Assembly (NCBI GenBank): GCA_963575745.1
Contig: CAUYUJ010017804.1
Span: 439,874-484,873 of the forward strand
Length of the DNA: 45,000 nt
Source: Prorocentrum cordatum
Lineage: Eukaryota > Sar > Dinophyceae > Prorocentrales > Prorocentraceae
Direction of reading: 5' to 3'
The notes beneath the pieces are model-generated. The model made no database searches and was not told where the DNA came from. It was given only the letters and a program-made list of their open reading frames with translations. This document shows positions 1 to 10,960 of this stretch, one piece after another. Numbering within the stretch: position 1 is the first letter of the stretch; every line of letters begins with the position of its first letter. A program made the position numbers and the translations under genes.

Positions 1-1
1 G

Positions 2-451
2 GGGGGGGCGCCTCCTACGGATCTGCAGCACGACACGCAGTGTGCCCTCGTCCGCCGCAGGGCGCGACGAGCTCTTGCTGACACGCTCGCTGCTGACCGG
101 TGGGTGGCAGAGAGGCCGTCGCAGGCGCGCGGCCCGCGCCTCTCCAAGCTGCAACTCGCTTTCCAGTCCAGTGCACACGATTTTGAGCTCCGCGCGAGCA
201 AATACAGATGCTCGCGATGCGGGCTCACTTCCGACAAGCGTGCGGTGCGACAGGCATGCAGCACGCCCTGCCACTACAAGCCTCCCGAGCCCACTGCCAG
301 CGAGCAGGTGGTACCGCTACAGGGTACCGTCGTGCTGGGCGGACGCGAGCTGCATGAATCGAACAAGTTTCACTTCATGCAGAAGCACTGCATGCATGTC
401 TGTCGTCTCTGCGGCAAGACGGCGACGGAAGACCCACGCCTCGCCGCGTAG
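2..451 (+). CDS. Partial Cys/His-rich ORF, possible C-terminal end of a retrotransposon protein
   Basis: The frame is open from the left edge to a TAG at 449-451, about 149 codons with no need of a start, so this is the 3' end of something longer. It carries a CxxC pair (CSRCG), two further Cys, a GGRELHES segment and a second CxxC pair (CRLCG) near the end, so it could hold zinc. The spacing resembles the Cys/His clusters that follow RNase H in the LINE remnant at 1.6-3.05 kb on the other strand. I infer a C-terminal piece of a related element. No catalytic motif is visible, and an unrelated zinc-binding protein is possible. Confidence 0.35.
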   Translation, partial: GGAPPTDLQHDTQCALVRRRARRALADTLAADRWVAERPSQARGPRLSKLQLAFQSSAHDFELRASKYRCSRCGLTSDKRAVRQACSTPCHYKPPEPTASEQVVPLQGTVVLGGRELHESNKFHFMQKHCMHVCRLCGKTATEDPRLAA

Positions 452-699
452 TGCTCGGGAATCACACGCAAGAGGCGAAAAAAACCTCGCTAAGACTGAT
501 CGAGGCCAGTTCACTCTCGCGCACGCGGGTCGCGATGGCCTCACTCCATATATAGGGCCGGCTACCCACGGCATGGCCGTGGATGAACTTGTGGCCGCCG
601 CAGCGCCCGCAGCTGAAGCGAGAGCTAATCTTCAGGTGCAACTTTTTGTCTCACCGAACCCGCACCCTTGTGCGCCTGTCTTCTCCATTTACCATTCTT

Positions 700-778
700 C
701 CCTCCTCCTCCTCCTCCTCCAGCTTCTCCTCCTCCTCCTCCTCCTCCTCCTCCTCCTCCTCCTCCTCCTCCTCCTCCC
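700..778. repeat. (CTC)n triplet tract
   Basis: Almost pure CTC/TCC triplets interrupted once by AGCTTCTCC. The minus strand is purine-rich. Confidence 0.9.
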
Positions 779-1429
779 GCGCGAACCTCCGAGGGGTCAG
801 CGTGCTGTAAACACTGAGTGGAGTGTCCGCAGGTCCCTGCGACTTCTCTGTGTAAGTTTTTCCAGCCTTGAGGTAACTGGTGGGGAACCGATCGCGCGCC
901 CCCACTCGTGGCTCCAAAACCCGAGGGCATGCAAACTGTCGATCGGAACCTTTACCAGCCTCGTCGACACACAATCCTTCCTAATTGCCAGCGTTTCTTG
1001 TCGCCCCTCTCTGTGCCCTCGCCAGATAGAGAAATGCCACGTCAGACCAGCTGGCGATCATTATGTCCTGCCTGCTGTCCATCTGCCTTTCTTAGCACCT
1101 CGCGACTTGGCTCTATCACACTCTTCATCGCACGTCCAGCAGAAGTACAATGCAAATTCACAAGCTCATGCAATCTGAATTGCCAAACGGCTGGATCCCC
1201 AGAGGTATCGAAATGTACCTAGACCCCCCCACAGACAAGCAACATGACGTGTGGCCAAGCAGGAAACTGTCGCCTCCTGCTCAGAAAGATCACCGAACGC
1301 ACGACTTTCCCCTCCTGTGCGCGCTCCCTCCACACCTGTGCGGCCGGGAAACGTCTGAACGGCATCGTCCGTCAGGATTGCCGCTGCACGGACGCATTGT
1401 GGCTCCCGACTGGTGCGAGCAAGCTCCCT

Positions 1430-1495
1430 CCTGCTCCTCCTCCTGCTCCTGTTCCTGCTCCTGTTCCTGCTCCTGCTCCTGCTCCTGCTCCTTTT
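1430..1495. repeat. Hexamer tract TGCTCC/TGTTCC
   Basis: Tandem hexamers alternating TGCTCC and TGTTCC, ending in a short T run. Confidence 0.85.
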
Positions 1496-1577
1496 TTTTC
1501 CAGTGGCTCTCGCTTGGCTCCCACCAATCTATGATCGAAGGGGCTGCAAAGGGGCCCCCAAACACCACCGACCACCT

Positions 1578-3050
1578 CTACACCGCGCCTGCAGGGCGGA
1601 GCCCGAAGGCCAGGACCGCCGTGCAGGCGCAGGGCAGAGGCCCAGGTGCCTGGCTGCCCCCGCCACCGCCCACAGGCAGTGGCCAAAGAACACGCCCGAC
1701 AGGGCGAGCACGCCAAGACAATTCGACAACACAATCAAAAGAGCTTGGTCCACCACTCCGCCTCCTCATGAGGCGCGAGGCTGAGTGGCCAGGGCTTGTG
1801 ATATTCTGTCCCCGCGGCCAGGGAAGGTCGCCTCTCAGAAGCTGTCTCCTCTGCTGTGCAAATACTTTACCACAGGGCTTCAGCAGCTGACGAGGAGCCC
1901 CAGTACAATACGCCCCACACCTGAGGCACAACACCACAGGCAGAGAAGATTGGACAATTTTGGCGACATGCAGTGTGTGGGGCTTGGGGTTGTCGACCTG
2001 ATTAATTAACGAACGCATTGAGGGGGTTAAAGCCGCGCAGGACCCCCTAGGATTCTTAGAATCAAAAGCACGGGCGCACGCAAGGCACCACCACCTACAC
2101 CCATTCCAGCGCACACGGTGAGGCTTCAGGCCGCTGGGGAGGACCACAGGCCTGGGAACTCTCGGGGCGCGCTCTAGTTTACCAAAAAGAGATCTGGCCT
2201 CTGGAAGGCTGTCTAAAATTTGGCCCATGCCTACTGCCAAGACTTCCCAACTACTCAGAGCCAGCTCGTACTTGACAATGTTCTGGGCCATCTCGGGATG
2301 AATTTTGGCCCCGTCCTTTGCATGCTCGTCGGCATAATCGTTTCCACGTTTATGAAACCGAGCCGCGCCAATAACGTCTTCCCCCACATGAGATTTAACC
2401 TTGTTCAACACGAAAGGCGGGCGGGGCGAGGAGTAGAGCACTTTCCAGACTTCACTGAGCGGTGTTCTCCCGCTCGTCGATGCCCTCTGATCTCGAGGGC
2501 CTGCAAAAAGGGCCTGGCAGTCCACGTTCAGCCTGAACGGCTCGTCCTCGCCAGTGTGTTCAAAATGCTCCAGGGCCTGGAGCAAAGCGTAGTGCTCGGC
2601 GAACACAGCACTCTGAGGCAGAAAACCAGGCAGGTTGCCACACACAGCTCTTGCAAAGTCCCCTGCGTCGTCTATTTGAATGACGGCCCAGCCCGCACGG
2701 GCCACATAAACATGGGTGGGGGAGTAGCAACTACCGTCCGAGTACAGATTTTCGCAACGGCTGAACATGAACTTGGTTGTTTCCCCCGACCTGTCGAAAT
2801 ACCGAACCACTCCATCCCACAAGGCATCCTGAATCCCCTCGGGCTGGGCGTCCCACAGGCTGGAGTAGAGAGGATCGCCGGGGCCAGCTTCCACAGCTAG
2901 CCGAACCACATCAGCACTCAATGCCTCATCTCGCCTGTCAGAGAGACCTGGACAGACAAAGCAGCGGTGCCACACAGCGTCCTCGGCTCCTCCCTCGGGG
3001 GATCGGCAAAAAGGGCACGCTGGAGGGACCTCGTACTTCCAATCATGCAA
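1578..3050 (-). pseudogene. LINE fragment: zinc cluster, RNase H domain and C-terminal zinc clusters
   Basis: An RNase H type I fold is readable at about residues 100-250, with the expected acidic residues: Asp105 in YSDGS, Glu152 in FAEHYAL, Asp177 in NVDCQAL and Asp238 in GNDYADEH. A CPFC pair with His28 and Cys30/33 lies just before it. After it come Cys322/Cys325, Cys338, then LCLRCGAY (Cys375/Cys378) and Cys393, so two putative zinc sites. The likely true end is near residue 410-430; the remaining Pro/Gly-rich tail looks non-coding. RNase H would remove the RNA strand of the cDNA hybrid. The first displayed codon is not an ATG; the frame joins the upstream ORF through a frame change near 3060. 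Confidence 0.8.
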
Positions 3051-4128
3051 ACGCTTGGCCGTGGCATACGACCTGCAAAATATCTCTTTGACAGCTTTTT
3101 GAACACCACGATGACGCTTTTTTGCTGGCCCAAAAGGACCTCGGCGGGTCCGTCCACAGCCCGCGATGCAAAATATCCAGAGCCCTCGGATGTTCAGAGT
3201 CCCTCAGGTGCCTGCTCATACTCTGGGCCACGTAGGCCTTAGACAAGTCTCGAACGAAGTACTTCTCTACCTGCACGAACGGCGTATCTGTCAACAGCAG
3301 CGGGTCCCCGTTGCTCATGTTAAAACTGAGCGGGCCTCGAATCTGCCAGTTCGCCATGCCGAGCCAGAGAATCATGTCTCCTATGGGTCCCCAGGATTTC
3401 TTGGCCCATGAACTTCTGGAGTGTTCCTGGATGTAATTCTGGACAGCAAACAAAATCTTAGAAAGCTCCCCCACAGACAACCCATCGCCATGGCGGTGCC
3501 CAGGAGTAGATGCCATCCCGACTTCTTTAGCAAAACGACGAAGAGTAGCAGCAGCATGCTTGACAGGATCTCTGGTCGGCTCCAGCGAAAGTGCCAAATT
3601 TAAATCGGCTCCACAGGATGTCAATCCAAGAAAGCCAGCAGCCGGACTTCGTAATTTGCGAATCTCTCTCGGCGTCCAACCCACCACCTCCTCCCCATAA
3701 GTAGTGGCAGGCTTAACACCACAGAACCATATTTTCGCCCTGGCACGTTTGTGATTTCGAAGGCTTCGAATCTTCCCCAACCTCCTCCTTCCTTTGGCCC
3801 ACCGCTCATTTCGCTTCTGCTTGGCTTTCCTGACGCTCAAATGCTTACCTGGCGCGAAGTCGCATCCTAGGTTGACAATCGACGGGTCATATGTGCCAGC
3901 ATACTGATCTAGAGCTAGACGGGCCTGAGCTACCAGCTCTGGAGAGGTTCCTGTGATGGCGAACTTCTTCATAGAGAAAACGAAGGTTAAATAAATTCGA
4001 TAAACGGTCAACCAAGAAAGCAACAGCAAAACCCATATTGACCACACAAAGCTCCAAATCCTCGTTCCTCTCATTGAGACTAAAATCATCCACATGCACA
4101 GCCAGTTCGGGATGCAGACGACACTCAC
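3043..4128 (-). pseudogene. LINE fragment: post-RT (thumb/connection) region
   Basis: This frame carries the polyprotein on from the RT ORF after a frame change near 3.98 kb. It becomes coherent around KKFAITGTSPELVAQARL. It is rich in Lys/Arg and Trp and contains the segment typical after the palm, with conserved-looking FAPGK and AKIWFCGVKPATTYG. There is no independent start. Its role in an intact element would be RT thumb and nucleic-acid binding. The first ~45 residues of this frame are out of phase with the RT and are not real coding sequence. Confidence 0.65.
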
Positions 4129-4906
4129 AATATCCCGCTACAGTAGGAAGGCAGTAACATTTAATCTCATGTGTAGCCGTGCTGCTTCCCGCTACTATAC
4201 CCTGAGCTGGCATAACTGCATCTGCGCACATGCCGTCTAGGCACAAGATCCTCTGCCACGCGTACGTGTGAATAGAAAACCTGAGCACATGCATCGGAAA
4301 TCCCCAGTCCAACGCCGAATTGATCAGCTGCTGGTGCTGCACGTGCTCATAGCACTGCTTCAAGTCGGCAAGCAGGCTGAGCACGTGCTCCCGCCTGGAA
4401 AACGCAAGGTCACCTCGAACAGTCTGGCGCCAAACCGTATCTGTCGGGCTCCGTCCAGGAGCCATACTGAAGATACCACCATCCAAAATGCTTGTCCCCC
4501 AAGACTTGCACACATCGGTGTTCCATCTTGACAATGTCCGAACCACGGTTTGGAAGAAGCCTATTGGCCTCCGTCCCAAGACAGGTTTCCTGAAGAGCGC
4601 AACCACAAGGGTCTGCATCCAAGTAGGGGTGGACCCCAGGATAATCATAATACAGAAAATACAGCTGAGGCACGAAAGGGCCTGTGGGCAGAGAAACTGA
4701 TAATGCCTCGGATGGTACCCATCTGCTGCGATCGTATTTCTCTTGAAGCTCTTGGAGATGCGAATGATCTCCTCGGGGCTCGGGGGCTCTGGAATATTAT
4801 ACGAAGGCCATTCCAGTAGGCCTCCAGCAGTTTTCCTGTTGGCCCCCCAAGCTTCTGACCAATTCTCCTTCTCCTGAGCGAGCTGGGCGGCGAGGCACGA
4901 GGTCAC
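3887..4906 (-). pseudogene. LINE fragment: reverse transcriptase palm and fingers
   Basis: RT motifs are readable in order: RRPIGFFQTVVR (fingers, about 112-123), LADLKQCYEHV with Asp181 (motif A), PAQGIVAGSSTATHE (motif B, Gln235-Gly236), and LAVHVDDFSL with the Asp pair at 273-274 (motif C, HVDD in place of the more common F/YxDD). This is the polymerase that would copy element RNA at a nicked target. The displayed first codon is GTG; the frame is open upstream to the TAG at 5006-5008, in phase with the preceding fragment. The last ~40 residues fall after the frame change near 3.98 kb and are not real. Confidence 0.85.
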
Positions 4907-5005
4907 ATGGCCGTCGTCGGTCGGCAGCAGGTCTTGCTTTCGAGCATCCGCTGCCTTAGTGTAGGCGTGAGCCCACTTCGCTCCACCTGCCAGCGCCTCA
5001 GTGCA

Positions 5006-5815
5006 CTAATCCTTCCACTTGGCCGAACGATCGGCCCTCTCTCTAGAAAGACGTTCTATCGCAAAATGATCGGCCAGAGCTTTCAACGCGGCTAAGGCTT
5101 GGGCAGGCAGGACCGACTCTATCTCCAAGGGGTTCCAGAGAGGAATCAGCACGGCCTCCAAGGCCCCACACCAAAACTCACGGCCTCCAGCAAAGTGATA
5201 CTTGAAAATACCGCCAGCTTTCGAAACCTTATAACTCGAACGAACAAGATCATCATAATACTGCCTATGCGTGTGATACTTCTCTTGCTCCACAAAAGCC
5301 AAAAGCTCTGCACAGCGCTGCGACAACCACTTCAAAGCACGATACGGGCTTCTCGACGGGGAGCGCTTGGTGCAGAGGAGCTCGACCATGGGAACCTCTA
5401 CTGTCTGATAGGGGAGTCCTCCAGCCCGACCTTCTGGAAAACTCTGAAGCGTGTTCCGAAGTTCTCCCCAAGACTGCTCACACCACCTCTCATACTGCCC
5501 ATCCAATCCTTGTTGGAGCCTATCCCGCTCATCATCCCTAGGAAGCCTGAAACCCCCATCCTTCTCGAACGGCAAGATGAGGTCCTCAAGAGTCTCCAGG
5601 ATGCTGTCATAACTCGGGGCCTGAGGGGCTGGACCTATGGGTAAATCCACTGGGAGCTTCAGATACTTCAAGAGCCTTTGGATCATGATGGTGTCCACCC
5701 CCTGCTTAAACCTCAGAGTGACAGGTCGGTGCGGGAATAAATCTGACTGCATATCGGCCTTCGCCGACTCAACACCAGCAAGCAAGTTCTTGCTGATCAA
5801 CAGTAGTCGTAGCAT
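5006..5815 (-). pseudogene. LINE fragment: endonuclease tail and endonuclease-RT linker
   Basis: This is the same frame as the RT fragment, separated from it by a single TAG (5006-5008). The N-terminal ~40 residues end in SDL-PHRPVTLRF, which resembles the C-terminal SDHxPV motif of the exonuclease-endonuclease-phosphatase (EEP) fold. The rest is a helical, charged linker seen between EEP and RT in LINE proteins (segments YERWCEQSWGELRNTLQ and AELLAFVEQEKYHTHRQYYDD). No catalytic residue of the endonuclease is left apart from that tail. The element appears truncated just upstream, near 5.82-5.86 kb. Confidence 0.6.
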
Positions 5816-5860
5816 CTAGTTTGCGTGCTGGACAAGCACGTCTGACTGGGATTCGGAATG

Positions 5861-6369
5861 ACAAGCTGCCCGTTCAACCTATGCGGCGAAAACCCTTCTC
5901 TGAACAGATGTGGCTCTAAGTTCTGGTCCCCGCTCCTGCTCCTGCTCCTCCTCCGCTTCCTCCTCCCCAAGTGCTCATTGTGACCTCCAGCTCGTGCGAA
6001 CCAGCCGAACACCGCGGCAATGTGAGCGTCCTCCCCCTCATCCGCCCCTTCCAGGAGGAATGAACGATGAGGTAGGACGGCGTCGTCCTCGTCGCCGCCG
6101 CCGTCGTCGCCGACGGGAGATTCCTTGTGGTCCCTGGAGACCTGCAGAGATTCCTGGATATCCACACAAAAGAACGTAGAACCCCGATTCTCAATCCTCG
6201 TCGACGTCGTCGTAGCTGCAGTCATTACAGCCGGCGACGCCGCCGCCGAAGTCGACCCCTGGACCCGTCCTGGGGCGGCACTCTGACTATAATTTCACAA
6301 GGTATCCAGCAGTGGCGACGAGAGCGCAGCAGAAGGTACAAAAAGACATGACAACCACTCGCGGCCGCC
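5861..6369. other. No recognisable gene; CGTC-rich transition into triplet repeat
   Basis: Short imperfect CCTCCG and CGTCGC runs between the LINE 5' truncation and the GTC triplet tract. Open frames on both strands are Arg- or Asp-rich by composition. Nothing further is supported. Confidence 0.4.
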
Positions 6370-6390
6370 ACCGACGTCGCCAACGTCGAA

Positions 6391-6449
<59 letters not shown>

Positions 6450-6788
6450 AGTCGTCGTCGTCGTCGTCATCGTCGTCCTGGTCGTCGCCGTCGTCGTCAT
6501 CGTCGCCGCCACCGTCGCCGCCATCGTCGTCGTCGTCGTGTTGTTGTTGTCGTCGTCGTCGTCGTCATCGTCGTCCGACCCACATCCACCGAAAATCTGT
6601 CCCCTAACCCCCTCTGAGGCCCATCGTGGCCAATTGTTCGATCTGAGTCCAGCCGCAGTCGTTGTCGTGGTCGTCGTCGTCGTCCTCGTCGTCGTCGTCC
6701 TCGTCGTCGCCATCGTCGTCATCGTCGTCATCGTCGCGGCCGGCGCCGCCGTCGTCGCCGCCACCGTCACCGCCATCGTCGCCGTCGT

Positions 6789-6819
<31 letters not shown>

Positions 6820-6835
6820 TCGTCGTCCGACCCAC
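6370..6835. repeat. (GTC)n triplet tracts with a duplicated flank
   Basis: Two GTC-rich tracts (about 6370-6575 and 6655-6830) read poly-Arg/Ser/Val or poly-Asp in different frames. Each is followed by the same ~45-bp unique segment beginning CCACATCCACCGAAAATC (about 6583 and 6832, 249 bp apart). Tract plus flank has therefore been tandemly duplicated. Confidence 0.85.
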
Positions 6836-6889
6836 ATCCACCGAAAATCTGTCCCCTAACCCCCTCTGAGGCCCATCCTGGCCCTTTTT

Positions 6890-7340
6890 CCGATCCGAAT
6901 CCAACCGCAGCAACGAGAACTGCCAGAAGCATGAAACCTCCCAAGCGAATGCGTCGACGTCGTGGTCGTGATCGTCGTTGCCGTGGTCGTTAGCGGCGCT
7001 CACGCAGGCTTCGCGGTGCCCCCTGCGTGCCGCTTGTGTGGAGCCACTGAATGCCCAGAAGCTCCCAGAAACATTCCAAAATCAGCCTGCTGAAGGGCCC
7101 AAGCTGTTTCCAAATCCTGTGCGGCTGCGTTTAGCGAAGGGCGCGGCCCTCTCCTCACATACGACGCGCCGCAAGATGATAGATATGAGAGAGCACGTTT
7201 CACGGGCGCCTGCCTTGGGAACATTCGACGGCGCGTTTCGAACCGGGGGTGGGCCCCCCCCCAACCCTTGGCGCCGTCGATCAAAACCAAGGGGACTCCC
7301 CTCCCCCCAAACCCTCTCCCTCCCAAGCCCCCTCCCTCCC
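6890..7340. other. Unassigned sequence
   Basis: About 450 bp of mixed sequence with no recognisable protein. Open frames on both strands overlap and none shows family motifs. Confidence 0.3.
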
Positions 7341-7344
7341 AAGG

Positions 7345-7480
7345 GGGGGGGGTTCAAAACCCGCCCCCCCCCTCCTCGGCGCCGGCGCCGGCGCTGGCGG
7401 CCGCCAGCAGCGCCGACGGCGGGGACGCAGCGACGATGACCAGAGCCAGCCCAAGTGGGGGGGGTTCAAGCCCCGCTCCC
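7345..7480. repeat. Left pair of G-run / TTCAANN / C-run cassettes
   Basis: Two short cassettes at 7348-7364 (GGGGG-TTCAAAA-CCCGC) and 7460-7476 (GGGGG-TTCAAGC-CCCGC) have a five-base stem and seven-base loop like a tRNA T-arm. They are separated by GC-rich GCCGGCGCC-type repeats. Confidence 0.55.
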
Positions 7481-7549
7481 CCCCCTGGCGCCGGCGCTGG
7501 CGGCGGCCAGCGGTGCCGGCGCTGGCGCCGGCGACGGCGGGGACGCAGC

Positions 7550-8160
7550 GACGATTACCACCACTACCACTACCACTACCACCAGCACCACCGCCTCAAC
7601 CCACCACCACCACCAACCCACCACAACCACCACCACCACCACCACAGCCAACACCAACACCACAACCACCACAACCACAACTCACCATCACCACCACCAC
7701 CACCACCATCACCACCACCACCACCACCACCACCACAATCTACCACACCACCACCACCACCGCCACAACCACCACCACTACCAGCAGCACAACTCACCAC
7801 CACCACCACCACACACCACCACCACACCACCACCACCACCACCGCCACCAGCACCACCTCCACAAACCACCGTCACCACCACAACCCACCACCACTACCA
7901 GCAGCACAACCCACCACCACACCACCACCAAACCACCACCACCACAACACCACAACCCACCACCACACCACCACCACCACCACCACCACCACCACCACCA
8001 CCACCAACCACCACCACACCACCACCAAACCACCACCACCATCACCCACCACCACAACCACCACCACCACAGCAAACCACTACACCACCACCACCACCAC
8101 AACCCACCACCACCGCCACTCCCACCACCACAACCCACCACCACCACCATCACCACCGTC
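7550..8160. repeat. (CAC)n triplet tract, ~0.6 kb
   Basis: CAC/CCA triplets with scattered ACA and CAG interruptions. Reading frames through it give poly-Pro, poly-His or poly-Thr, and poly-Val/Gly/Trp on the other strand. All of these are products of the repeat. Confidence 0.95.
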
Positions 8161-8325
8161 GTCGTCGTCGACGCTTCCCGCCGCCGCCGCCCGCCGCCGC
8201 AGGCGCCCGCGCCGGCCCAGAAAGGAAATCGTCGTCCCCGCCGCCGCCGCCAGCCGCCGCCGACGCAGGCGCCAGCCCGAGGAGAGGGAGAGAGGAGAAG
8301 TAGGGGAGAAAAAAAAGATGTTTGA

Positions 8326-8430
8326 GGGGCGTTCGAACCCCCCCCGCCGTCACGGGGAGGGAGTGGGGGGTTCGAATCCCCCCCCACCCCCCTCCATCCA
8401 GGGGGGGCGGGGTCTGGTTCTAACCCCCCC
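8326..8430. repeat. Right set of G-run / TTCGAA(T) / C-run cassettes
   Basis: Three cassettes follow the CAC tract: GTTCGAACCCC near 8331, GGGGG-TTCGAAT-CCCCC at 8366-8382, and GGTTCTAACCCCC near 8416-8429. The middle one is an exact T-arm shape and matches the pol III B-box core GGTTCGAATCC. Confidence 0.55.
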
Positions 8431-8460
8431 CCTCCAAGCGACCACAGAACGCGCTCTTTC

Positions 8461-9110
8461 ATGGATATCGGGTCCTTGTGTGGACACGACGCGTGTTATT
8501 GGTGTGCCGCAAGGGTCGCGAGGCGGCACGTGCGAGCGCCCAGGGGGCACGAAACGTGTTACGGTGTGTGTGTGTGTGCCGACATGAACGCGGGGGGGCA
8601 TACGCCCACTGTGAGGTTACGGGCGGCATGCGCGGGCCCCCACTAAGGCCGTACGTGGAGCTCCTTATGTGAGCGTCAGGGGTGTGAAAAGCTCCGTAGG
8701 TGGAGCTGTCTGTGGAGGGCACGGAGCGTGTGGGTGTGTGTGTGTGTGTCTGCCCACATGGGCGCAGGGCGGCATACACCCAACACCACTGAGGCCGTAG
8801 GTGGAGCTCGCTCCCTCCAGGGGCACGAAGCGTGTAAGGAGTGTGCCGAATTGGGCGAGGGGCAATATACAACCACACCGACTCAGGCTGCAGGCGGAGA
8901 TCACGAAGGGAGCGCGAAACGTGTGAAAAGTTTGCCGACATGGGCGCAGGGCGGCATATAACCACCCCCACCAAGGCCGCCGGTGAAACTCCATACGGGG
9001 TGGGGGCGAAACGTACGAATACCGTCCCGAAATGGGAGTGGCGCCGCCGAGGCCGCAGATGAAACTCCCTATGACGGCATGAAGCGTGTGAAGGATCAGC
9101 CGAACTGAGA
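8461..9110. repeat. Diverged block of the ~89-bp satellite (subfamily A)
   Basis: About six degenerate units carry the core CACGAAACGTGT followed by GTGTGCCGACATG and a GGCGGCATA segment, with GGTGGAGCTC at the unit end. A short (TG)n expansion sits inside two units (near 8564 and 8730). The core is shared with the main array at 13.6-15.8 kb, but the middle of the unit differs. Confidence 0.7.
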
Positions 9111-9985
9111 AGCTCGTTTCCTTGTCAACCCCGCCAGTTGACAGAAGCTTTCCGGTATGAGCAAGAGCATCGGGCGGACTTAATTCACTCAAGGACGCGA
9201 AGTCCAGGATGATACCATCGTGCTCCTGTCAAGGCATTCAGCCTGCCCTGACTGAGAAGCCGCGGCTTTGACCTTGAAGGACGCCCCAGCAGACTCTGTT
9301 TCCACCCCATGTAGGATGAACATACGTTGGTCCAGACTCCCATGCCACAGACTCGTGTATAGTGAGGGCCTGACTGGGGTTTTGGAACTGTTTTTCGATC
9401 AAAGACGGCAAGCTATCATTGGCAAGAACCTCGAAGCAGGGGGGTTCAATGTAAGAGTAACGTGGCAGCAATTCTGATGTTTGGTGAAACGTTTCGATCT
9501 CCTGGCCCCCAGATCAGCGCGGGCTTCCCCTCTCCTGTTGCCTAGCTATTGCTAGCCCCCACGTGTGTGGCTCGTAGCTTTTCTGGGCCAAGCTGGCCCG
9601 CCCAGGGTGCCCTCCGTGGGCCCCTCCTCACCCCATTTTTTGGGGGGGCCTCCCCCGTCTAAGGACATACGGTACGCGGCGGCGGAGGCCCGCTTCCAGC
9701 GTGGCGAAAGCTGGAGCGGGCCGGCTGCATCAGCCTCTGATGCAGCCAACATGCTGTTGGAAAACAGAACGTCATCGTCCGCTGATGCCACCGCTGCCGC
9801 TCCGACTCGAGCATCGGGCCCGAGTCGTTCTCTCAATGCAGAGCTGCTGGCCAATACATCGATTGCAAAGCCTGCCCACCTGTGAGCACAAAGGCTGGTA
9901 GTAGGGGCTGGCTAATGGCACGCGGGGCAACAACATATCATCTGCTGCCCATTTAGCACGAACCGAGCACAACGATGCTTAAAAC
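9111..9985. other. Unassigned, mostly single-copy sequence
   Basis: About 870 bp with no obvious repeat. Two minus-strand open stretches have protein-like composition (about 9238-9471 and 9552-9854), but neither shows a motif I recognise, and the opposite strand of the second is also open. A non-coding stretch or an unrecognised retroelement piece are both possible. Confidence 0.3.
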
Positions 9986-9989
9986 GCGT

Positions 9990-10960
9990 TGGCGTTTAGA
10001 ACGAAAACAAAACGAAGCCGACCGTTGTACACCGAACGTTTCAAACGAAATCGGTGCAAACGAATACGAAAAACGAAACGAGGTCAACGCCCATAGAGAA
10101 AACAAGCGAAAAACGAAACGAACTTCGCAGACCGCGCTGGAAACAAAACGGAAAACGAAACGAGAAACGAAACGAATACATGGGACGACGGCTGGGGCCT
10201 GCCAGGGCGAGGGGCTTGAACCAGACATAACGACAAAGCAACATACACCAAACAACAGCACGAAAAACAAACCAAGGCTGCGGCGAAGGCTGCAGGGCCT
10301 GGGCTAGTGCGAGGGGCCAGGTCCCGTTTGAGGCGCGTGCGAAAACAAACGGAAAACGATACGATAAACAAACTCGGGCTGCGGCGACGGCTAGGGCCTG
10401 GGGGTCCAGCGAATGTCGCGGTTCTGGGTTGGGCTTGAGCAAATCAAAACGGAAAAACAAAACAAAAAAACACTCGGCCTGCGGCTGCGGCGGAGGGCTG
10501 AGCTGAGGCGGGGGAGGAATTGCCGGTTGGGGCATGCGCTAAGCAACACGAACAACACAACGAAACACAAACGAAGACATGGAACGACGGTTGGAGCCAG
10601 GGCGAGGTAAGGGTTTGGGCTTGAACCGAACGAAAAGGCAAAACAAAACAAACGAAACGCAACACGAACAACTAATCAGGGCTGCAGCGAGGGCTACAGG
10701 GCCGAGGCCCAGGCGAGGGGCGAGGTCCCGTATGAGGCGCGCGAAAACAAAAAACAAAACGAAACAAACTCGGGCTGCGGCGACGGCTAGGGCCTTGGAT
10801 TCCAGCGAACGTCAAAATTCTGGGTTGGGCTTGAACAAGACAAAACGAAACAACGAATAGAACAACGCAAATTCCGGCTACGGCCACGGATCGGGCCTGG
10901 GGAGCCCAGCAAATGTCGAGGTTTTGGTTTGGGCTTGAGCAAAATGACACGAAAAACGAA
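9990..10960. repeat. ~404-bp tandem block rich in CGAAAC / AAAACGAAAC words
   Basis: GC-rich segments (GCTGCGGCGACGGCTAGGGC, GGTTGGGCTTGA) alternate with A-rich CGAAAACAAAACGAAAC words. GTCCCGT..GAGGCGCG recurs at 10321 and 10725, giving a period of about 404 bp. A third partial copy begins near 10870. Confidence 0.75.

Larger units (their letters stand above)
452..1577. other. No recognisable gene; two short pyrimidine tracts
   Basis: Non-coding-looking DNA between the first ORF and the LINE remnant. It holds a CTC triplet tract near 700-778 and a TGCTCC/TGTTCC hexamer tract near 1430-1495. The open frames here are products of these tracts (poly-Ser, poly-Leu, poly-Glu) and show no family resemblance. 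Confidence 0.5.
1578..5860 (-). mobile_element. Decayed LINE-type (non-LTR) retrotransposon, 5' truncated
   Basis: On the minus strand the order is endonuclease tail and linker, reverse transcriptase, post-RT region with a Cys/His cluster, RNase H, then two more Cys clusters. This is the order of LINE polyproteins that carry an RNase H. The coding frame is broken by one in-frame TAG (5006-5008) and by frame changes near 3.98 kb and 3.06 kb, so the copy is inactive. The 5' end is lost within the endonuclease. The 3' end lies somewhere near 1.6-1.8 kb; no poly-A tail or target duplication was identified. The LINE fragments at 24.3-26.1 and 31.5-32.7 kb cover other parts of similar proteins, so sequence overlap among the three cannot be tested here. 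Confidence 0.8.

Noticed and set aside
7455-8303. Long His/Pro/Thr-rich proteins across 7.3-8.5 kb
   Set aside because: They are frame readings of a CAC triplet tract. All three frames on both strands are open for the same reason.
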